This document shows, piece after piece, positions 44,576 through 53,504 of a stretch of DNA of 64,000 nucleotides. The notes under the pieces were generated by a model. It ran no database searches. It was not told where the DNA came from and worked only from the letters and a program-made list of their open reading frames with translations. The DNA lies in assembly GCA_013297885.1 (NCBI GenBank), contig JAAFIR010000013.1, positions 46,657-110,656 of the forward strand, read 5' to 3'. Made by a program: the position numbers and the translations under genes. Within the stretch, counting starts at the first letter, position 1, and every line of letters starts with the position of its first letter. The stretch is from Leptospirales bacterium (GTDB lineage Bacteria; Spirochaetota; Leptospiria; Leptospirales; Leptospiraceae).

Positions 44576-46463
44576 GTTCCCCTCTCACAAATTGATTTTC
44601 ATATAACTTCGCATAAATCCCATTATGCGATAAAAGTGATTCATGATTTCCAATTTCAGCAATTTTTCCGTTTTCCATCACAACAATTTTTTCAATTTTA
44701 CGAATAGTAGAAAGTCTATGTGCAATTATAAAAGTTGTTCTGTTTTTAAAAAGTCTGTCTAATGCTTCTCCTACAAGCATTTCAGTTTTTGCATCAAGAG
44801 CTGAAGTTGCTTCATCTAAAATTAAAATCTCCGGGTTACGGAGTAATGCTCTTGCAATTACTAGTCTCTGCCTTTGTCCACCAGACAAATTTAATCCTCT
44901 TACACCGAGTATGCTGGAATATCCAAATTCCATTTCTAAAATAAAATCGTGTGCATTTGCTAATCTTGCAGCCCTTTCAATTTCTTTCAAAGTAGAGTTT
45001 GGTCTTCCATAAGAAATATTTTCAGCAACTGTTCCATTAAACAAAAAAATATCTTGGGTAACAATTCCAATTTTTTTTCTAAGATCTAGGAGCGAATAAT
45101 CCTCAATATTAATTCCATCAAATAAAATATTACCTTTAGTAGGTTTATAAAATCTAGGAATTAAATCCATTAACGTTGATTTGCCACTACCACTTGGACC
45201 AACAAATGCAATTGTTTCCCCAACTTTTACATCAAGATTTATACCACTTAACACATTTGTTTCTGTTTCAGGATATTGGAAAATTATATTATTAAACTGA
45301 ATATTATTCTTTAAAATTTTTACATCATGAATAGATTCTTTTTCATGTTCTTCAAATTTTTTTTTATCAATTAGTTCAAAGATTCTTCCACCCGAAATAT
45401 TAGCTTGAGTAATTTTTCCAATCATCTGAGAAATTTGAGTGAGTGGTCGAAGTAAAAAAAGTAATGTTAATAAAAATGCCATAAACTCACCTTGAGTAAA
45501 TCTTCCTGAAAAAATCAATTTTGCACCCAAAGCAAAAAATCCAAGAACTACAATTGAAGAGCTCAACTCAATTAAAGAAGGAGCCATTTGCAGATAAAAC
45601 TGTCCTTTAAAATTTCGATGAGTTACTTTTTGATTAATTTCTTTAAATTTTCCAAACTCATAATTTTCAGTGTGAAAACTACGAATCACACGAATTCCTG
45701 AGAGCATTTCTTGCACATTTGCATTAAGATCAGCCATTTTTTCTTGGAATTTAGTTGTTGATTTTGAGATTTTTTTAGTGAACCAGGTAACGGGATAAAT
45801 AATGATTGGAACTGTTATAGATGCTATAATCAAAAGTTCAGTGTTTAGATACAATAAAAAACCTAAATGAGTAATGATATAAAATATATTTACAATTGTA
45901 TCGCGAAGATTACTTGAAATCACAGCAGAAACAACTTCAGCATCATTGATAATTCTACTCATTATCAAACCAGTTTTTTCTTTATAAAAATATGTCAGAG
46001 GTAATGTTTCAACTTTTTCAAAAAGTTCTTGCCTTAAATCTCTAATCGCATAATACCCTGAAGTCGCAATACAGAACACTGCCAAAAGATAAAAAATCAT
46101 TTTTAAAATATAAAGTGGTATGATGATTTTACAAATCCCCCAAACAATCTCGCTTGAATCTAAACCTTCCATACTTTTGTTGATTTTAAATTTTGCTGCA
46201 ATGAATAATCTTTTTGCTTTTTCAAATCCGTTTAAAGATTTTCTCGAAAATAATTTTTCTTTTAATAAAATCTGGTATTCAGATTCTGTGATATCCAATT
46301 TAATTTCTGTTTTATTTTCTGAGCCAATTGCATCAAATAATGGAATAAAAAAAGTGAGTGAGGTTGTGTTGATTAAAGCAGTACAGAGTGCAAATAGGAT
46401 ACCCAAAAAAAAACGATATTTATATTTCAAAGAGTATTGTAGTAGTCTGAGAAAATTCTTCAT
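44565..46463 (-). CDS. MsbA-type ABC exporter (lipid A or lipid flippase family)
   Basis: This 632-residue half-transporter has an N-terminal six-helix membrane domain and a C-terminal ATPase. Walker A is [10 protein letters not shown]-loop VTQDIFLF, signature LSGGQRQR, Walker [13 protein letters not shown], and H-loop IAHRLST. The insertion of ~55 residues between the first two helices is longer than in Escherichia MsbA. I chose the ATG at 46463 over a TTG six bases upstream. The likely role is export of lipid A or another lipid/polysaccharide, but the substrate cannot be told from sequence. Confidence 0.88.
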   Translation of the reverse strand: MKNFLRLLQYSLKYKYRFFLGILFALCTALINTTSLTFFIPLFDAIGSENKTEIKLDITESEYQILLKEKLFSRKSLNGFEKAKRLFIAAKFKINKSMEGLDSSEIVWGICKIIIPLYILKMIFYLLAVFCIATSGYYAIRDLRQELFEKVETLPLTYFYKEKTGLIMSRIINDAEVVSAVISSNLRDTIVNIFYIITHLGFLLYLNTELLIIASITVPIIIYPVTWFTKKISKSTTKFQEKMADLNANVQEMLSGIRVIRSFHTENYEFGKFKEINQKVTHRNFKGQFYLQMAPSLIELSSSIVVLGFFALGAKLIFSGRFTQGEFMAFLLTLLFLLRPLTQISQMIGKITQANISGGRIFELIDKKKFEEHEKESIHDVKILKNNIQFNNIIFQYPETETNVLSGINLDVKVGETIAFVGPSGSGKSTLMDLIPRFYKPTKGNILFDGINIEDYSLLDLRKKIGIVTQDIFLFNGTVAENISYGRPNSTLKEIERAARLANAHDFILEMEFGYSSILGVRGLNLSGGQRQRLVIARALLRNPEILILDEATSALDAKTEMLVGEALDRLFKNRTTFIIAHRLSTIRKIEKIVVMENGKIAEIGNHESLLSHNGIYAKLYENQFVRGELNT

Positions 46464-46523
46464 TTGCAACTTTCAGACTTATTAATAAAAGTATGATGTC
46501 AAGGTTTAAAATCTGAGTTGAAG

Positions 46524-46705
46524 TTTGGGAGTTCCCCTTTTTTTTTAAGAATTGAGAATCCAAAATGATAAATTAAATTTTAAAAAAATAATAGTCCTAT
46601 TTTAAAACTCTCAATTCTTAAAAAAAAGGGTCGTGCTGAAAAAAGCTTGATGCTTACGCCCAAAGGGCTTGCATTCTCTCCGAGACTTTTTTCATCACTA
46701 ACTTT
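46524..46705 (+). repeat. palindromic intergenic element, family 2 (copy 1, full length)
   Basis: The left end reads TTTGGGAGTTCCCC. Long perfect arms at 46539-46557 and 46609-46627 (TTTTTTTTAAGAATTGAGA and its complement) enclose an AT-rich loop; GGGTCGTGCTG then follows, and the right end is TTTCATCACTAACTTTGGGAA. The same order of pieces (TTTGGG..GTT.CCC, hairpin, GGGTCG.GCT, CTAAC end) is seen in reverse at 52796-53010. It lies between the ABC exporter start and the next element. Confidence 0.65.
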
Positions 46706-46910
46706 GGGAATTACTGTATAGAAAAAATTCACTTATTGAGAAAGAATTTTTTGAATTTGATTTTAAAAAAATAAATATTATTTAAAACTTGAAAGAATTA
46801 AATAATTGGAACAAAAAGAATTTTATACCGATTGATAATAATTACTTATTCTAAATAACAAAATTCAATTAGCAAAATGAAATTTTTTAACACAATTCAG
46901 CCATGCAAAA

Positions 46911-46970
46911 GGGATTGAAACGGCGTAAAAAAATTGTATATACAATTTTTTTACGGGAGTGGAAAGCCCG
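46911..46970 (-). repeat. palindromic intergenic element, family 2 (copy 2, short form)
   Basis: GGGATTGAAACGG and GGAAAGCCCG flank a perfect 32-base palindrome (46924-46955: CGTAAAAAAATTGTAT and its complement, no loop). The flanks match those in the copy at 52796-53010 (GGGATTGAAGCGG, AAAAAGCCCG), so this is that element's right half alone. It lies 37 bases past the stop of the 396-residue gene; a T-run follows GCCCG on the plus strand. Confidence 0.65.
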
Positions 46971-47007
46971 TTTTTTTCTGAAAGAAAAAATTTGCTAAGA
47001 AAATAAT

Positions 47008-48198
47008 CTAAACAATATTCTTAGATATTAATTGAGTTGCATAAGTTGCAAGTAGTCCAATTCCTTCTGGTTGGTCACATGAATAAATTCTTACACCGAT
47101 ACTTGTCCCAAGATTATCTCCAGACTTGATTTTTTTTACATTCTTTATTGATGCATAAAATAAATAGTGTTTTTTGTTAATTGGAATTGAAAAAGCAACT
47201 TTTGAACCATTTTCTAAATAGGAATAATCTTTGATTTGTGAAAGAAAAATTCCAAGTCCTCGACCATCTTGGCTAATATCAATTGCATCTTCTTTAGCTG
47301 AAAACATTTTCCATTCTTTAACGTAAGATAATTCTAATTCATAAGTAAAATCTTCACAACGTGAAGAAATAAAATTGATAAGCTGACTAATGCCCATTGG
47401 AGATTCAATATCATTTTGAAGATGTTCATTTCCAAGATTTGAAAGACTACTAAAAATTTCAACATACCCTAGCAGAGTATTCCCAGTTCCAAAAAAAGGC
47501 ACGATCAATACAGATTTAACATTTTCCAAAAGTAAGTTTTGTACAATTGCATCAATATTTTGTGGTTTAAATTTTGTTACTGGATTAAAAAAATTTCTTT
47601 CATTGTAAAATTGTTTTTTATAAGCATCTCTTAGTAGATAAGAAGTTTTTGCATCTGCAAGAGCATTAAGAAGAGCAGTATCAGCTGCATAATAAAAACC
47701 GACTCTCACTTTAGTTATAAAATATCCAAATTGATTTAATGATGATTCTAGCATCATTTGGAATTTTTGAATTGTTTGTGTTATAATAGAAGTTTTTCCA
47801 TATAACGATAACACTGAAGTTAAATCAATTTGTGGACTGTAGTGTAGATTTAATAATTTAATATTTCTGATTGCTGCTCTTTGTGCAGATCTTTCCAGAG
47901 GTTCAATAATCACTTCAATCACTGTGTATAGATCATTTCGATAAGGACTTTGTTGTTTAATTCTCAAATCAACTTTATTTTCTTTGACAATAGTTTGAAG
48001 TAAATCTGGTTTGCCTATTTCTGCACCTTCTATTCCTTCAATTTGAATTGTTACTGAATTATTTAAATCTTTTTCGAGGTTTAATTTTGTAATTATATAA
48101 GGACGGCTATCTTCATTAATTGAATTAACAGGTTTATTCAATAATTTTGTAATTACGTTCTCTAAAGTTTTTTGCTCTTTTAAAATGTATTTTTTCAT
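47008..48198 (-). CDS. hypothetical protein, 396 aa, possible DUF1577/PilZ-like
   Basis: This cytoplasmic protein has no signal peptide. The middle (about residues 150-260) looks GAF-like: SVLIVPFFGTGNTLLGYVEIFSS. The C-terminal ~90 residues contain AIDISQDGRGLGIFL and SIGVRIYS, a pattern seen in PilZ domains (D.S..G). An RxxxR (RSAQR near residue 110) is present but far from that segment, so c-di-GMP binding is uncertain. The overall shape recalls DUF1577 proteins of Leptospira; I did not confirm it. It is the last of three genes on the minus strand; the SUFU-domain gene lies nine bases upstream. Confidence 0.65.
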   Translation of the reverse strand: MKKYILKEQKTLENVITKLLNKPVNSINEDSRPYIITKLNLEKDLNNSVTIQIEGIEGAEIGKPDLLQTIVKENKVDLRIKQQSPYRNDLYTVIEVIIEPLERSAQRAAIRNIKLLNLHYSPQIDLTSVLSLYGKTSIITQTIQKFQMMLESSLNQFGYFITKVRVGFYYAADTALLNALADAKTSYLLRDAYKKQFYNERNFFNPVTKFKPQNIDAIVQNLLLENVKSVLIVPFFGTGNTLLGYVEIFSSLSNLGNEHLQNDIESPMGISQLINFISSRCEDFTYELELSYVKEWKMFSAKEDAIDISQDGRGLGIFLSQIKDYSYLENGSKVAFSIPINKKHYLFYASIKNVKKIKSGDNLGTSIGVRIYSCDQPEGIGLLATYATQLISKNIV

Positions 48199-48207
48199 TT
48201 TAACTCC

Positions 48208-49323
48208 TTAAATTAACCCTTCACGTTCTGAATGGTGTATATAATAAATATTTTTTTCTTTTGCTAAATCAAAAAAAGATTTTGAACCTTCTTGTTCTAT
48301 CAAATAACCTTCTTCGTCAGAAATGGGAATAATTGCTAAAAACTGAATTTCTTGGTTAGATTCAGTAATTAAACCTTTCATTTTTGGAATATTAACATCT
48401 TGTTCCAGATTTAGATTTCTTAAAATTGCAGAATTAAAAGCAAGATGAAGTGCATCAGGATCTTTTCTAGTCATAATAATTCTATGGCCATGTCCAACCC
48501 ATTTGTTCATTGTCCATGGAAATTTAATTATCTCACCAATAAAGTGTGGAATCCATGTTTCTGATTTTTCTGGTTCTAAAATTTCAATTGCAAAAATCAT
48601 TTCAGCTCTTGAATAATTTAAATAATCTTTATGATACAATTCAACTGTTGGCATATTTTGAGCTGACATTCCAATTGTGGAATATAAAAAAGTTTTATCG
48701 TTTAATTTGAATTTTGCGATACCTATGTATGGAAATTTTCCACCATCTGCAGACCAATATTTTAAATGTGTACCAAATTTTGATTCTAAAAAAGAAAGTC
48801 TTAAGTCTTGGATTTTTTTCCAAGAATCTTTTTCTGATTTTAATTCCCAGAATTTTCTTGAAGCAGAAATTCTATCAGCGATAACACCATGTTCTGAGTT
48901 ACCAAGTGGACAAGCAACAATAGTGTCAAGTTTTGCAAATTTGGAATATCCTAAAATATCTTTAATTCCATACCAAGAAGGTAAAAAAGCAAATAAAACT
49001 TCATTTACAAAAAGTGCAACTCCATCACCTTCTTCAGTCCAAATAAAATGAACATCTTCAGATAAAATTTCATCTGTATTTGAATCATCTGTTAATTCAT
49101 GTTCACAAAGAACTGGTGCAAGACCAGAATGAAAATCATCTGCTGTTCTTTCTTTTGGAGCATCAATTCTATTTTTAATCCATAAGGCTCTGATTTTCCA
49201 TTCAGGATTATGTTCTGATTGAAGATAAAGATAAATGGATCTTCCATCATCTTCTAAAAATGCAGTAAGAGATGAATATGGATTTGTTTCTTGGTAGATC
49301 ATTTTTGGTGCAACTGAATTCAA
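48208..49323 (-). CDS. SUFU (suppressor of fused) domain protein
   Basis: This 371-residue cytoplasmic protein shows the SUFU-domain pattern in its second half: FLYSTIGMSAQNMP....VELYH, the paired acidic strand IFAIEILEPE, and LAIIPISDEEGYLIEQEGSKSFFDLAKEKN at the end. Bacterial SUFU-like proteins often act in immunity or toxin-antitoxin neighbourhoods or are of unknown role; no toxin is seen here. A preceding ~150-residue part, EDDGRSIYLYLQSEHN...VHFIWTEEGDGVALFVN, may be a second small domain. Its ATG overlaps the stop of the 82-residue gene by four bases. Confidence 0.72.
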   Translation of the reverse strand: MNSVAPKMIYQETNPYSSLTAFLEDDGRSIYLYLQSEHNPEWKIRALWIKNRIDAPKERTADDFHSGLAPVLCEHELTDDSNTDEILSEDVHFIWTEEGDGVALFVNEVLFAFLPSWYGIKDILGYSKFAKLDTIVACPLGNSEHGVIADRISASRKFWELKSEKDSWKKIQDLRLSFLESKFGTHLKYWSADGGKFPYIGIAKFKLNDKTFLYSTIGMSAQNMPTVELYHKDYLNYSRAEMIFAIEILEPEKSETWIPHFIGEIIKFPWTMNKWVGHGHRIIMTRKDPDALHLAFNSAILRNLNLEQDVNIPKMKGLITESNQEIQFLAIIPISDEEGYLIEQEGSKSFFDLAKEKNIYYIHHSEREGLI

Positions 49324-49568
49324 AATACTCTGTCCACTTCTCTTTTTTTAAATTCAGCTAAAACTTTAAATATATTTTCTTCCATATTTTCTTCAGTTAA
49401 AATTTCAGGATAATAAGCAGATGCATTGATGATGCCTTTTAATGCATTTTCATTCCATTTTTTGTAAGTCTTAAATGTTTGAAAAACTGATTCGGGGATT
49501 GAAGAATTTTCTTTTTTACTTTTAATAAATGTTTCGATTGCAGTTTCAGGTGTTAAGGGTGTTTTCAA
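49320..49568 (-). CDS. small hypothetical protein, 82 aa
   Basis: A short helical, acidic/basic protein (MKTPLTPETAIETFIKSKKE...) with no membrane segment or cysteine. The four-base overlap with the SUFU-domain gene argues that it is a real gene and a likely partner. GGAGACTA upstream of the ATG gives a fair ribosome-binding site. No family is recognised. Confidence 0.65.
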   Translation of the reverse strand: MKTPLTPETAIETFIKSKKENSSIPESVFQTFKTYKKWNENALKGIINASAYYPEILTEENMEENIFKVLAEFKKREVDRVF

Positions 49569-50003
49569 GTTAGTCTCCTAATCAAGTATAATAATTTTCG
49601 ACTAAAACTCTAGTCTAGCAAAAACCTTTTTTTAGAATTGGAATAATACTTTAAACCACAAAAAAAGGGCAAGCAATTTTTATTTGCTATAATTTAGATA
49701 TTAAAAAAAAATAAGTTAATTTAAAAAGTTCAAACTAGTTCGTTTTTTTGGAGATTTTTTTATTTTAATAAATTTAATTAAAAATCAAAAAATTTTTTTG
49801 TTCGATTCAAATCTAGATGTAATACTTCTAAATTATAAATGATGAGGGGAAAATTTTAATATAAAATTCTTTTCAACTTAACACTAAATATTTTTAGTAT
49901 TAAAAATTTTAAAATTTTTTTTTGAAATCTTAAATTAAAGTATAAAACTGAAGTTTTTATAAAATTTTTATTTATTTAAAAAAAAGACAGTAAATTTAAG
50001 TAA
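49569..50003. other. AT-rich intergenic region, no gene seen
   Basis: About 435 bases with long A- and T-runs, and only small hairpins (for example ACTAAA TATT TTTAGT near 49886). It presumably holds the promoter of the three-gene minus-strand operon. No tRNA, repeat family or reading frame of note was found. Confidence 0.5.
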
Positions 50004-50032
50004 GAAAAAAAAAGGTAGCTTTTTAAACTACC
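50004..50032 (-). terminator. Rho-independent terminator overlapping the tRNA-Leu 3' end
   Basis: On the minus strand, GGTAG...CTACC (50014-50018 with 50028-50032) is followed by a run of T. The left arm uses the last four bases of tRNA-Leu(TAA), so the acceptor stem and the terminator stem cannot form together. Confidence 0.82.
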
Positions 50033-50112
50033 TAGGGCGGGGGTCGAACCCGCACGGGATTGCTCCCACAGGATTTTAAGTCCTGGGTGTCTACCAGTTC
50101 CACCACCTAGGC
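50029..50112 (-). tRNA. tRNA-Leu (TAA anticodon)
   Basis: 84 bases. The acceptor stem is GCCTAGG / CCTAGGT (G-T at the first pair), discriminator A. The D-arm is TGGTAGACACC, anticodon loop CTTAAAA (TAA, reads UUA), a short variable arm, and T-arm GCGGGTTCGACCCCCGC. CCA is not encoded. It lies seven bases downstream of tRNA-Cys on the same strand; the two are probably one transcript. Confidence 0.93.
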
Positions 50113-50119
50113 ATATAAA

Positions 50120-50191
<72 letters not shown>

Positions 50192-50275
50192 ATGACACTA
50201 CAAAGTCATTTTTTCTAACCATTATTTCTAGTCAAATTAATTTTATTTAGAGTATTAAGAGTTTATAAAAAGAGG

Positions 50276-50314
50276 AAAGACTCAACTGAAAATTTCAGGA
50301 GAGTCTTTTTTTTT
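50276..50314 (-). terminator. Rho-independent terminator of the small lipoprotein gene
   Basis: The stem AAAGACTC / GAGTCTTT with an inner GAAA/TTTC pairing is followed by runs of T on both strands. It lies eight bases past the 173-residue lipoprotein stop on the minus strand and also faces away from the tRNA genes. Confidence 0.8.
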
Positions 50315-50321
50315 GGTGGGT

Positions 50322-50843
50322 TTATTTGCCGTTGTCAGTTTTACCTTCAATGATATGATACCCAGAAGGATGTTGTTCTTGTTTTTGTTGAACAAAATCA
50401 GCAGTACTAAACTCAATAGTTCTTGCAGTACCAATTTTTTCACCATTTAAAGAAGCGTTTAGTAAAATACCAATAGCGTATGTCCCAGGTTTCTCTGGTT
50501 TTACTCTAAGATTTAATGTTTCAGAGGCTCCAGTATTAAAATTGGTAATTGTTTTTGATGAATCACCTGATATTAGTTTCAAATCAGGAGAAAAGTTTAA
50601 CAATATTGTTGAGTTTGTTAAATTGGACATTGATTTAGCAGTTATCGTGATATTTATCAAATCATTAGAGTTTCCTGGCTTATCATGTTCCCAACTAATT
50701 TGAATTGGAAGTTGCATTTTTGCATGAGGATTTCTTAAATCTGAATAAGTTACTTTTTCTGTGATAGGTACATTATTTGACTTTAAAGAACAATGTGTAA
50801 AGATTAAAGTTAGAAGTAAAAGTTTTATTGTTTTGTTTATCAT
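50322..50843 (-). CDS. lipoprotein with beta-sandwich (COG1361/CARDB-like) fold, tentative
   Basis: This 173-residue lipoprotein has the lipobox IFTHC (Cys18). The mature part is beta-rich with Asn/Ser/Thr and segments like NDLINITITAKSMSNL, LLNFSPDLKLISGD and SETLNLRVKPEKPGTYAI, which resemble immunoglobulin-like domains of secreted proteins (a guess from the strand pattern). It is encoded 12 bases downstream of the metalloprotease-like lipoprotein gene, so the two are probably co-transcribed, with the terminator at 50276 ending the unit. Confidence 0.7.
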   Translation of the reverse strand: MINKTIKLLLLTLIFTHCSLKSNNVPITEKVTYSDLRNPHAKMQLPIQISWEHDKPGNSNDLINITITAKSMSNLTNSTILLNFSPDLKLISGDSSKTITNFNTGASETLNLRVKPEKPGTYAIGILLNASLNGEKIGTARTIEFSTADFVQQKQEQHPSGYHIIEGKTDNGK

Positions 50844-50854
50844 ATGAGTTTCCC

Positions 50855-52648
50855 TTAAGGTAGTGTTATTATAACTGTTGATATATTGGAATTACCGGTT
50901 GTACACCCTGATTGGGCACAAGTTGAATAAGTTCTTATTTCAACGATGTAAGTTCTTCCGGCAACAATGGATGTAGTACAATACTCAAAGCCTACAGTCG
51001 CACAAGTTCTAGTTACAGCACCTTGCGAAGTAATGTAAACATCAGGTTCCTCTGAGCCGCCAGCAGTAGTGTCAGCTACATCAACAATAAGGGTTCCTGA
51101 GTTGGCTGCCGTCATTCTATAAAACTTACTGCCAAATAGTTTATTATTTGCGACACTTGTCATTCCACAGTTCTGACTTCCGGTTACTGCTACTGAGTTT
51201 ACTACAACTCCCGTAGTTCCGACTGTCTCAATAATTGGATTATAAGGATATGCTGCATTTGAACCATCACAAATATGAGCATTTGAAGTATTAGCTGAAG
51301 ATTTTGAAACATTTCCTTCACCAGCTTCATTATTTGCAATAGACTCCATTGTCAGAATATTATTAATCGCGGTAGCATCTCCCGTATTAGCAGCTTTTAA
51401 AGCCACTATAAATTCGTGAATATATGTAATATTGTTAATATTTTTTAGAGCTAATACCGCAGCCCAAATTTGTGCAAACGAATAATTTAGAGTATCATTC
51501 TGTCCGTTTTTACTATCAACCACATTATCATACAAATCCCATAACACTGATTGAATGGACCCTTCAGAATAGTAACCATTATTTGTATGTGTTGGAGTTT
51601 CCATTTGTAAATTAAATCCACCAGCTGCAGTAGTATCAGTGTAAACTGGGTTATCTAAAAAAATCGCTCCCATAGCATTTCCAAGTCCTTCACCATAAGC
51701 AATTCTTGGCTCCAAAGTGTCGTTTGTGGAATGAGATCCACCAATTGAATCACTTCTTGAAAGGGCAGATTCTAAATAATGTGTAAATTCGTGTGCAACA
51801 ACTCCTAAATCAAATTCATCAGAATCAGAGGATCTGCTTCCTAATAAAACAACACAGTTTGGTACACCAGTTCCACATTCACTAGCAGAAGTTGTGAAAA
51901 AACTTCCTCTCGTTCCAAAGCTTGTCCATTTTAAATTCAAACTCGGAAATACTGTTGTTGGAACTGCAGTTAAGATTTTTTGAGTAGCAATATAAACCAC
52001 ATCTAAAATGCTAAAAGGACCATTTCCTCGGTTAGAATCTAAAGCAGTTAAATTAACAACACAAGATGTAAGGCATTGACCTCCGCTAGTATTAAGGAAT
52101 TGGGGACTTGATTTCAAAGCATAAGTCACTCCAACAAAACCTTGGCCAGTGGTATTTACAACCCTAAAGTTATAGGTTGGAGCAGTAGTTTTAACCATTT
52201 CAGCAACAGCTACAATATAAATTTCACTTCCAGAATTAACTGGAACTGCAGTAAAAGAATAAGTTCCAGTACTACTTGTGGTTGTTGTAGCTAAAACTCG
52301 ATCTACAGAGTCGACCAAATTAATTGTGATTCCTCTTGCAGTTCTATTAACTTTTCCTGCTAAGTTTAGAGTTCTAGTTACAGTATCAACCGGAATGTGT
52401 TCATAAAATATTGTTCCAGAAACTGTTACAGTTCGGGAACCACTCCCAGTAGCTGTCCCTGTGTTGGTTCCAGTGCCAGTCCCGGTACCTGTCCCAGTTC
52501 CTGTTGGAGATCCGCCACCACCTGCTGAGCCTCTATTTAAAAACAATAAAAAAGCTAGTGGATTAATTCCCTTAGGTTTACTTTTACAATTTAACAAAAA
52601 ATTAGTTGTTATTGTGAATATTAGAATAAGTTTAACAAAACTTTTCAT
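50855..52648 (-). CDS. lipoprotein with HExxH zinc-metallopeptidase domain
   Basis: This 597-residue protein has a signal ending in the lipobox FLLNC (Cys21). A Gly/Thr repeat, (GT)n with small changes, spans about residues 50-70 and makes a flexible linker. Next is a carboxypeptidase-regulatory-like beta domain (about 75-150) and a region with the metalloprotease motif VVAHEFTHYLES near residue 285, followed by YGEGLGNAMGAIF ~35 residues later, whose Glu could be the third zinc ligand. The C-terminal ~130 residues are beta-rich with paired Cys. The likely role is proteolysis at the cell surface; the substrate is unknown. Confidence 0.82.
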   Translation of the reverse strand: MKSFVKLILIFTITTNFLLNCKSKPKGINPLAFLLFLNRGSAGGGGSPTGTGTGTGTGTGTNTGTATGSGSRTVTVSGTIFYEHIPVDTVTRTLNLAGKVNRTARGITINLVDSVDRVLATTTTSSTGTYSFTAVPVNSGSEIYIVAVAEMVKTTAPTYNFRVVNTTGQGFVGVTYALKSSPQFLNTSGGQCLTSCVVNLTALDSNRGNGPFSILDVVYIATQKILTAVPTTVFPSLNLKWTSFGTRGSFFTTSASECGTGVPNCVVLLGSRSSDSDEFDLGVVAHEFTHYLESALSRSDSIGGSHSTNDTLEPRIAYGEGLGNAMGAIFLDNPVYTDTTAAGGFNLQMETPTHTNNGYYSEGSIQSVLWDLYDNVVDSKNGQNDTLNYSFAQIWAAVLALKNINNITYIHEFIVALKAANTGDATAINNILTMESIANNEAGEGNVSKSSANTSNAHICDGSNAAYPYNPIIETVGTTGVVVNSVAVTGSQNCGMTSVANNKLFGSKFYRMTAANSGTLIVDVADTTAGGSEEPDVYITSQGAVTRTCATVGFEYCTTSIVAGRTYIVEIRTYSTCAQSGCTTGNSNISTVIITLP

Positions 52649-52795
52649 TTTTTTCCTCGCTTATATTCAATTTTGGAAATTTTCTAGTGTAACAATAATA
52701 TAACGCAGTGATTAAATGGTTTGTCAAGAATTTGTTAATTTTTTTTTGGAATTTAAAACTACGTTTTGTTAGGATAAAAAGTTCATCCAATACTA

Positions 52796-53010
52796 GCGTT
52801 AGGGATTGAAGCGGAAATACTTTTGCTTATTTGTGGAAAGTTGAAAAATTTAAAAAAGTTGCAAAAGATTGTAGCAAAAAGCCCGACCCTTTCTTATACT
52901 ATAAATTGAAAAATGAAGAGCTAAAATTTTTTATTCAATTTCTCATTCTTCATTTTTCATTGTACTTTCCTAATTCTTGAGCTACAGCTCAAGGAAAGGG
53001 AAACGCCCAA
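52796..53010 (-). repeat. palindromic intergenic element, family 2 (copy 3, full length)
   Basis: On the plus strand it begins GCGTTAGGGATTGAAGCGG and ends GGGAAACGCCCAA. Stems are ACTTTTGC/GCAAAAGA (52818-52868), TGAAAAATGAAGA / TCTTCATTTTTCA (52907-52919 with 52947-52959), and CTTGAGCT/AGCTCAAG (52976-52993). AGCCCGACCCTTT separates the halves. Compared with 46524-46705 the pieces are in reverse order. It begins nine bases past the gspG stop. Confidence 0.7.
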
Positions 53011-53019
53011 AAAATAATA

Positions 53020-53493
53020 TTATTGTTTTGGAACCTCTTTTGGATATTCGTCTTCGTTTAAAATGTTGAAGTCTCTGTTTTTTCCTTCTCCACCTTCTTT
53101 TTTATCAAATCCGTAAGTTACAATTGTATAATCTCCATTTGAATCTATTTTTAATTTGTATTCATTTTTCCAAGGATCCATAATCCCATCTTTGTTTTTC
53201 ATAATTGGTCGGTAGTTTTCTGGAACATCCCCTGATGTTGGTCTTTCGACTAAAGCACGAAGTCCTTGTTCTTCAGATGGAATTCTACCAAACTCAGCTT
53301 GGTAATTTGCTAAAGCACCTTGAAGTTTTGCTGCATCTGCTTTTAATTTTACTCTTTCAGTTTGACCAAAAATACTTTTAAAATCAATACTCGAAATTAA
53401 AATCCCAATTAAAGCCCCAATAATCATCACCACGATAGATAACTCGATTAGAGTTAAACCTTTTTTTAATCTTCTTAATTTGTTTACATTCAT
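53020..53493 (-). CDS. gspG: type II secretion major pseudopilin
   Basis: This 157-residue prepilin-like protein is the main pseudopilin subunit. A prepilin peptidase site KKG|LTLIELSIVVMIIGALIGI is visible at the N-terminus, with Glu at position +5 as required. The GspG-type C-terminal half includes LRALVERPTSGDVPENY, DPWKNEYKLK and IVTYGFDKKEGGEGKN. It is the last gene of the gspD-E-F-G run; an intergenic repeat follows rather than gspH, I or J. Confidence 0.92.
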   Translation of the reverse strand: MNVNKLRRLKKGLTLIELSIVVMIIGALIGILISSIDFKSIFGQTERVKLKADAAKLQGALANYQAEFGRIPSEEQGLRALVERPTSGDVPENYRPIMKNKDGIMDPWKNEYKLKIDSNGDYTIVTYGFDKKEGGEGKNRDFNILNEDEYPKEVPKQ

Positions 53494-53504
53494 AAAAATC
53501 TCCT

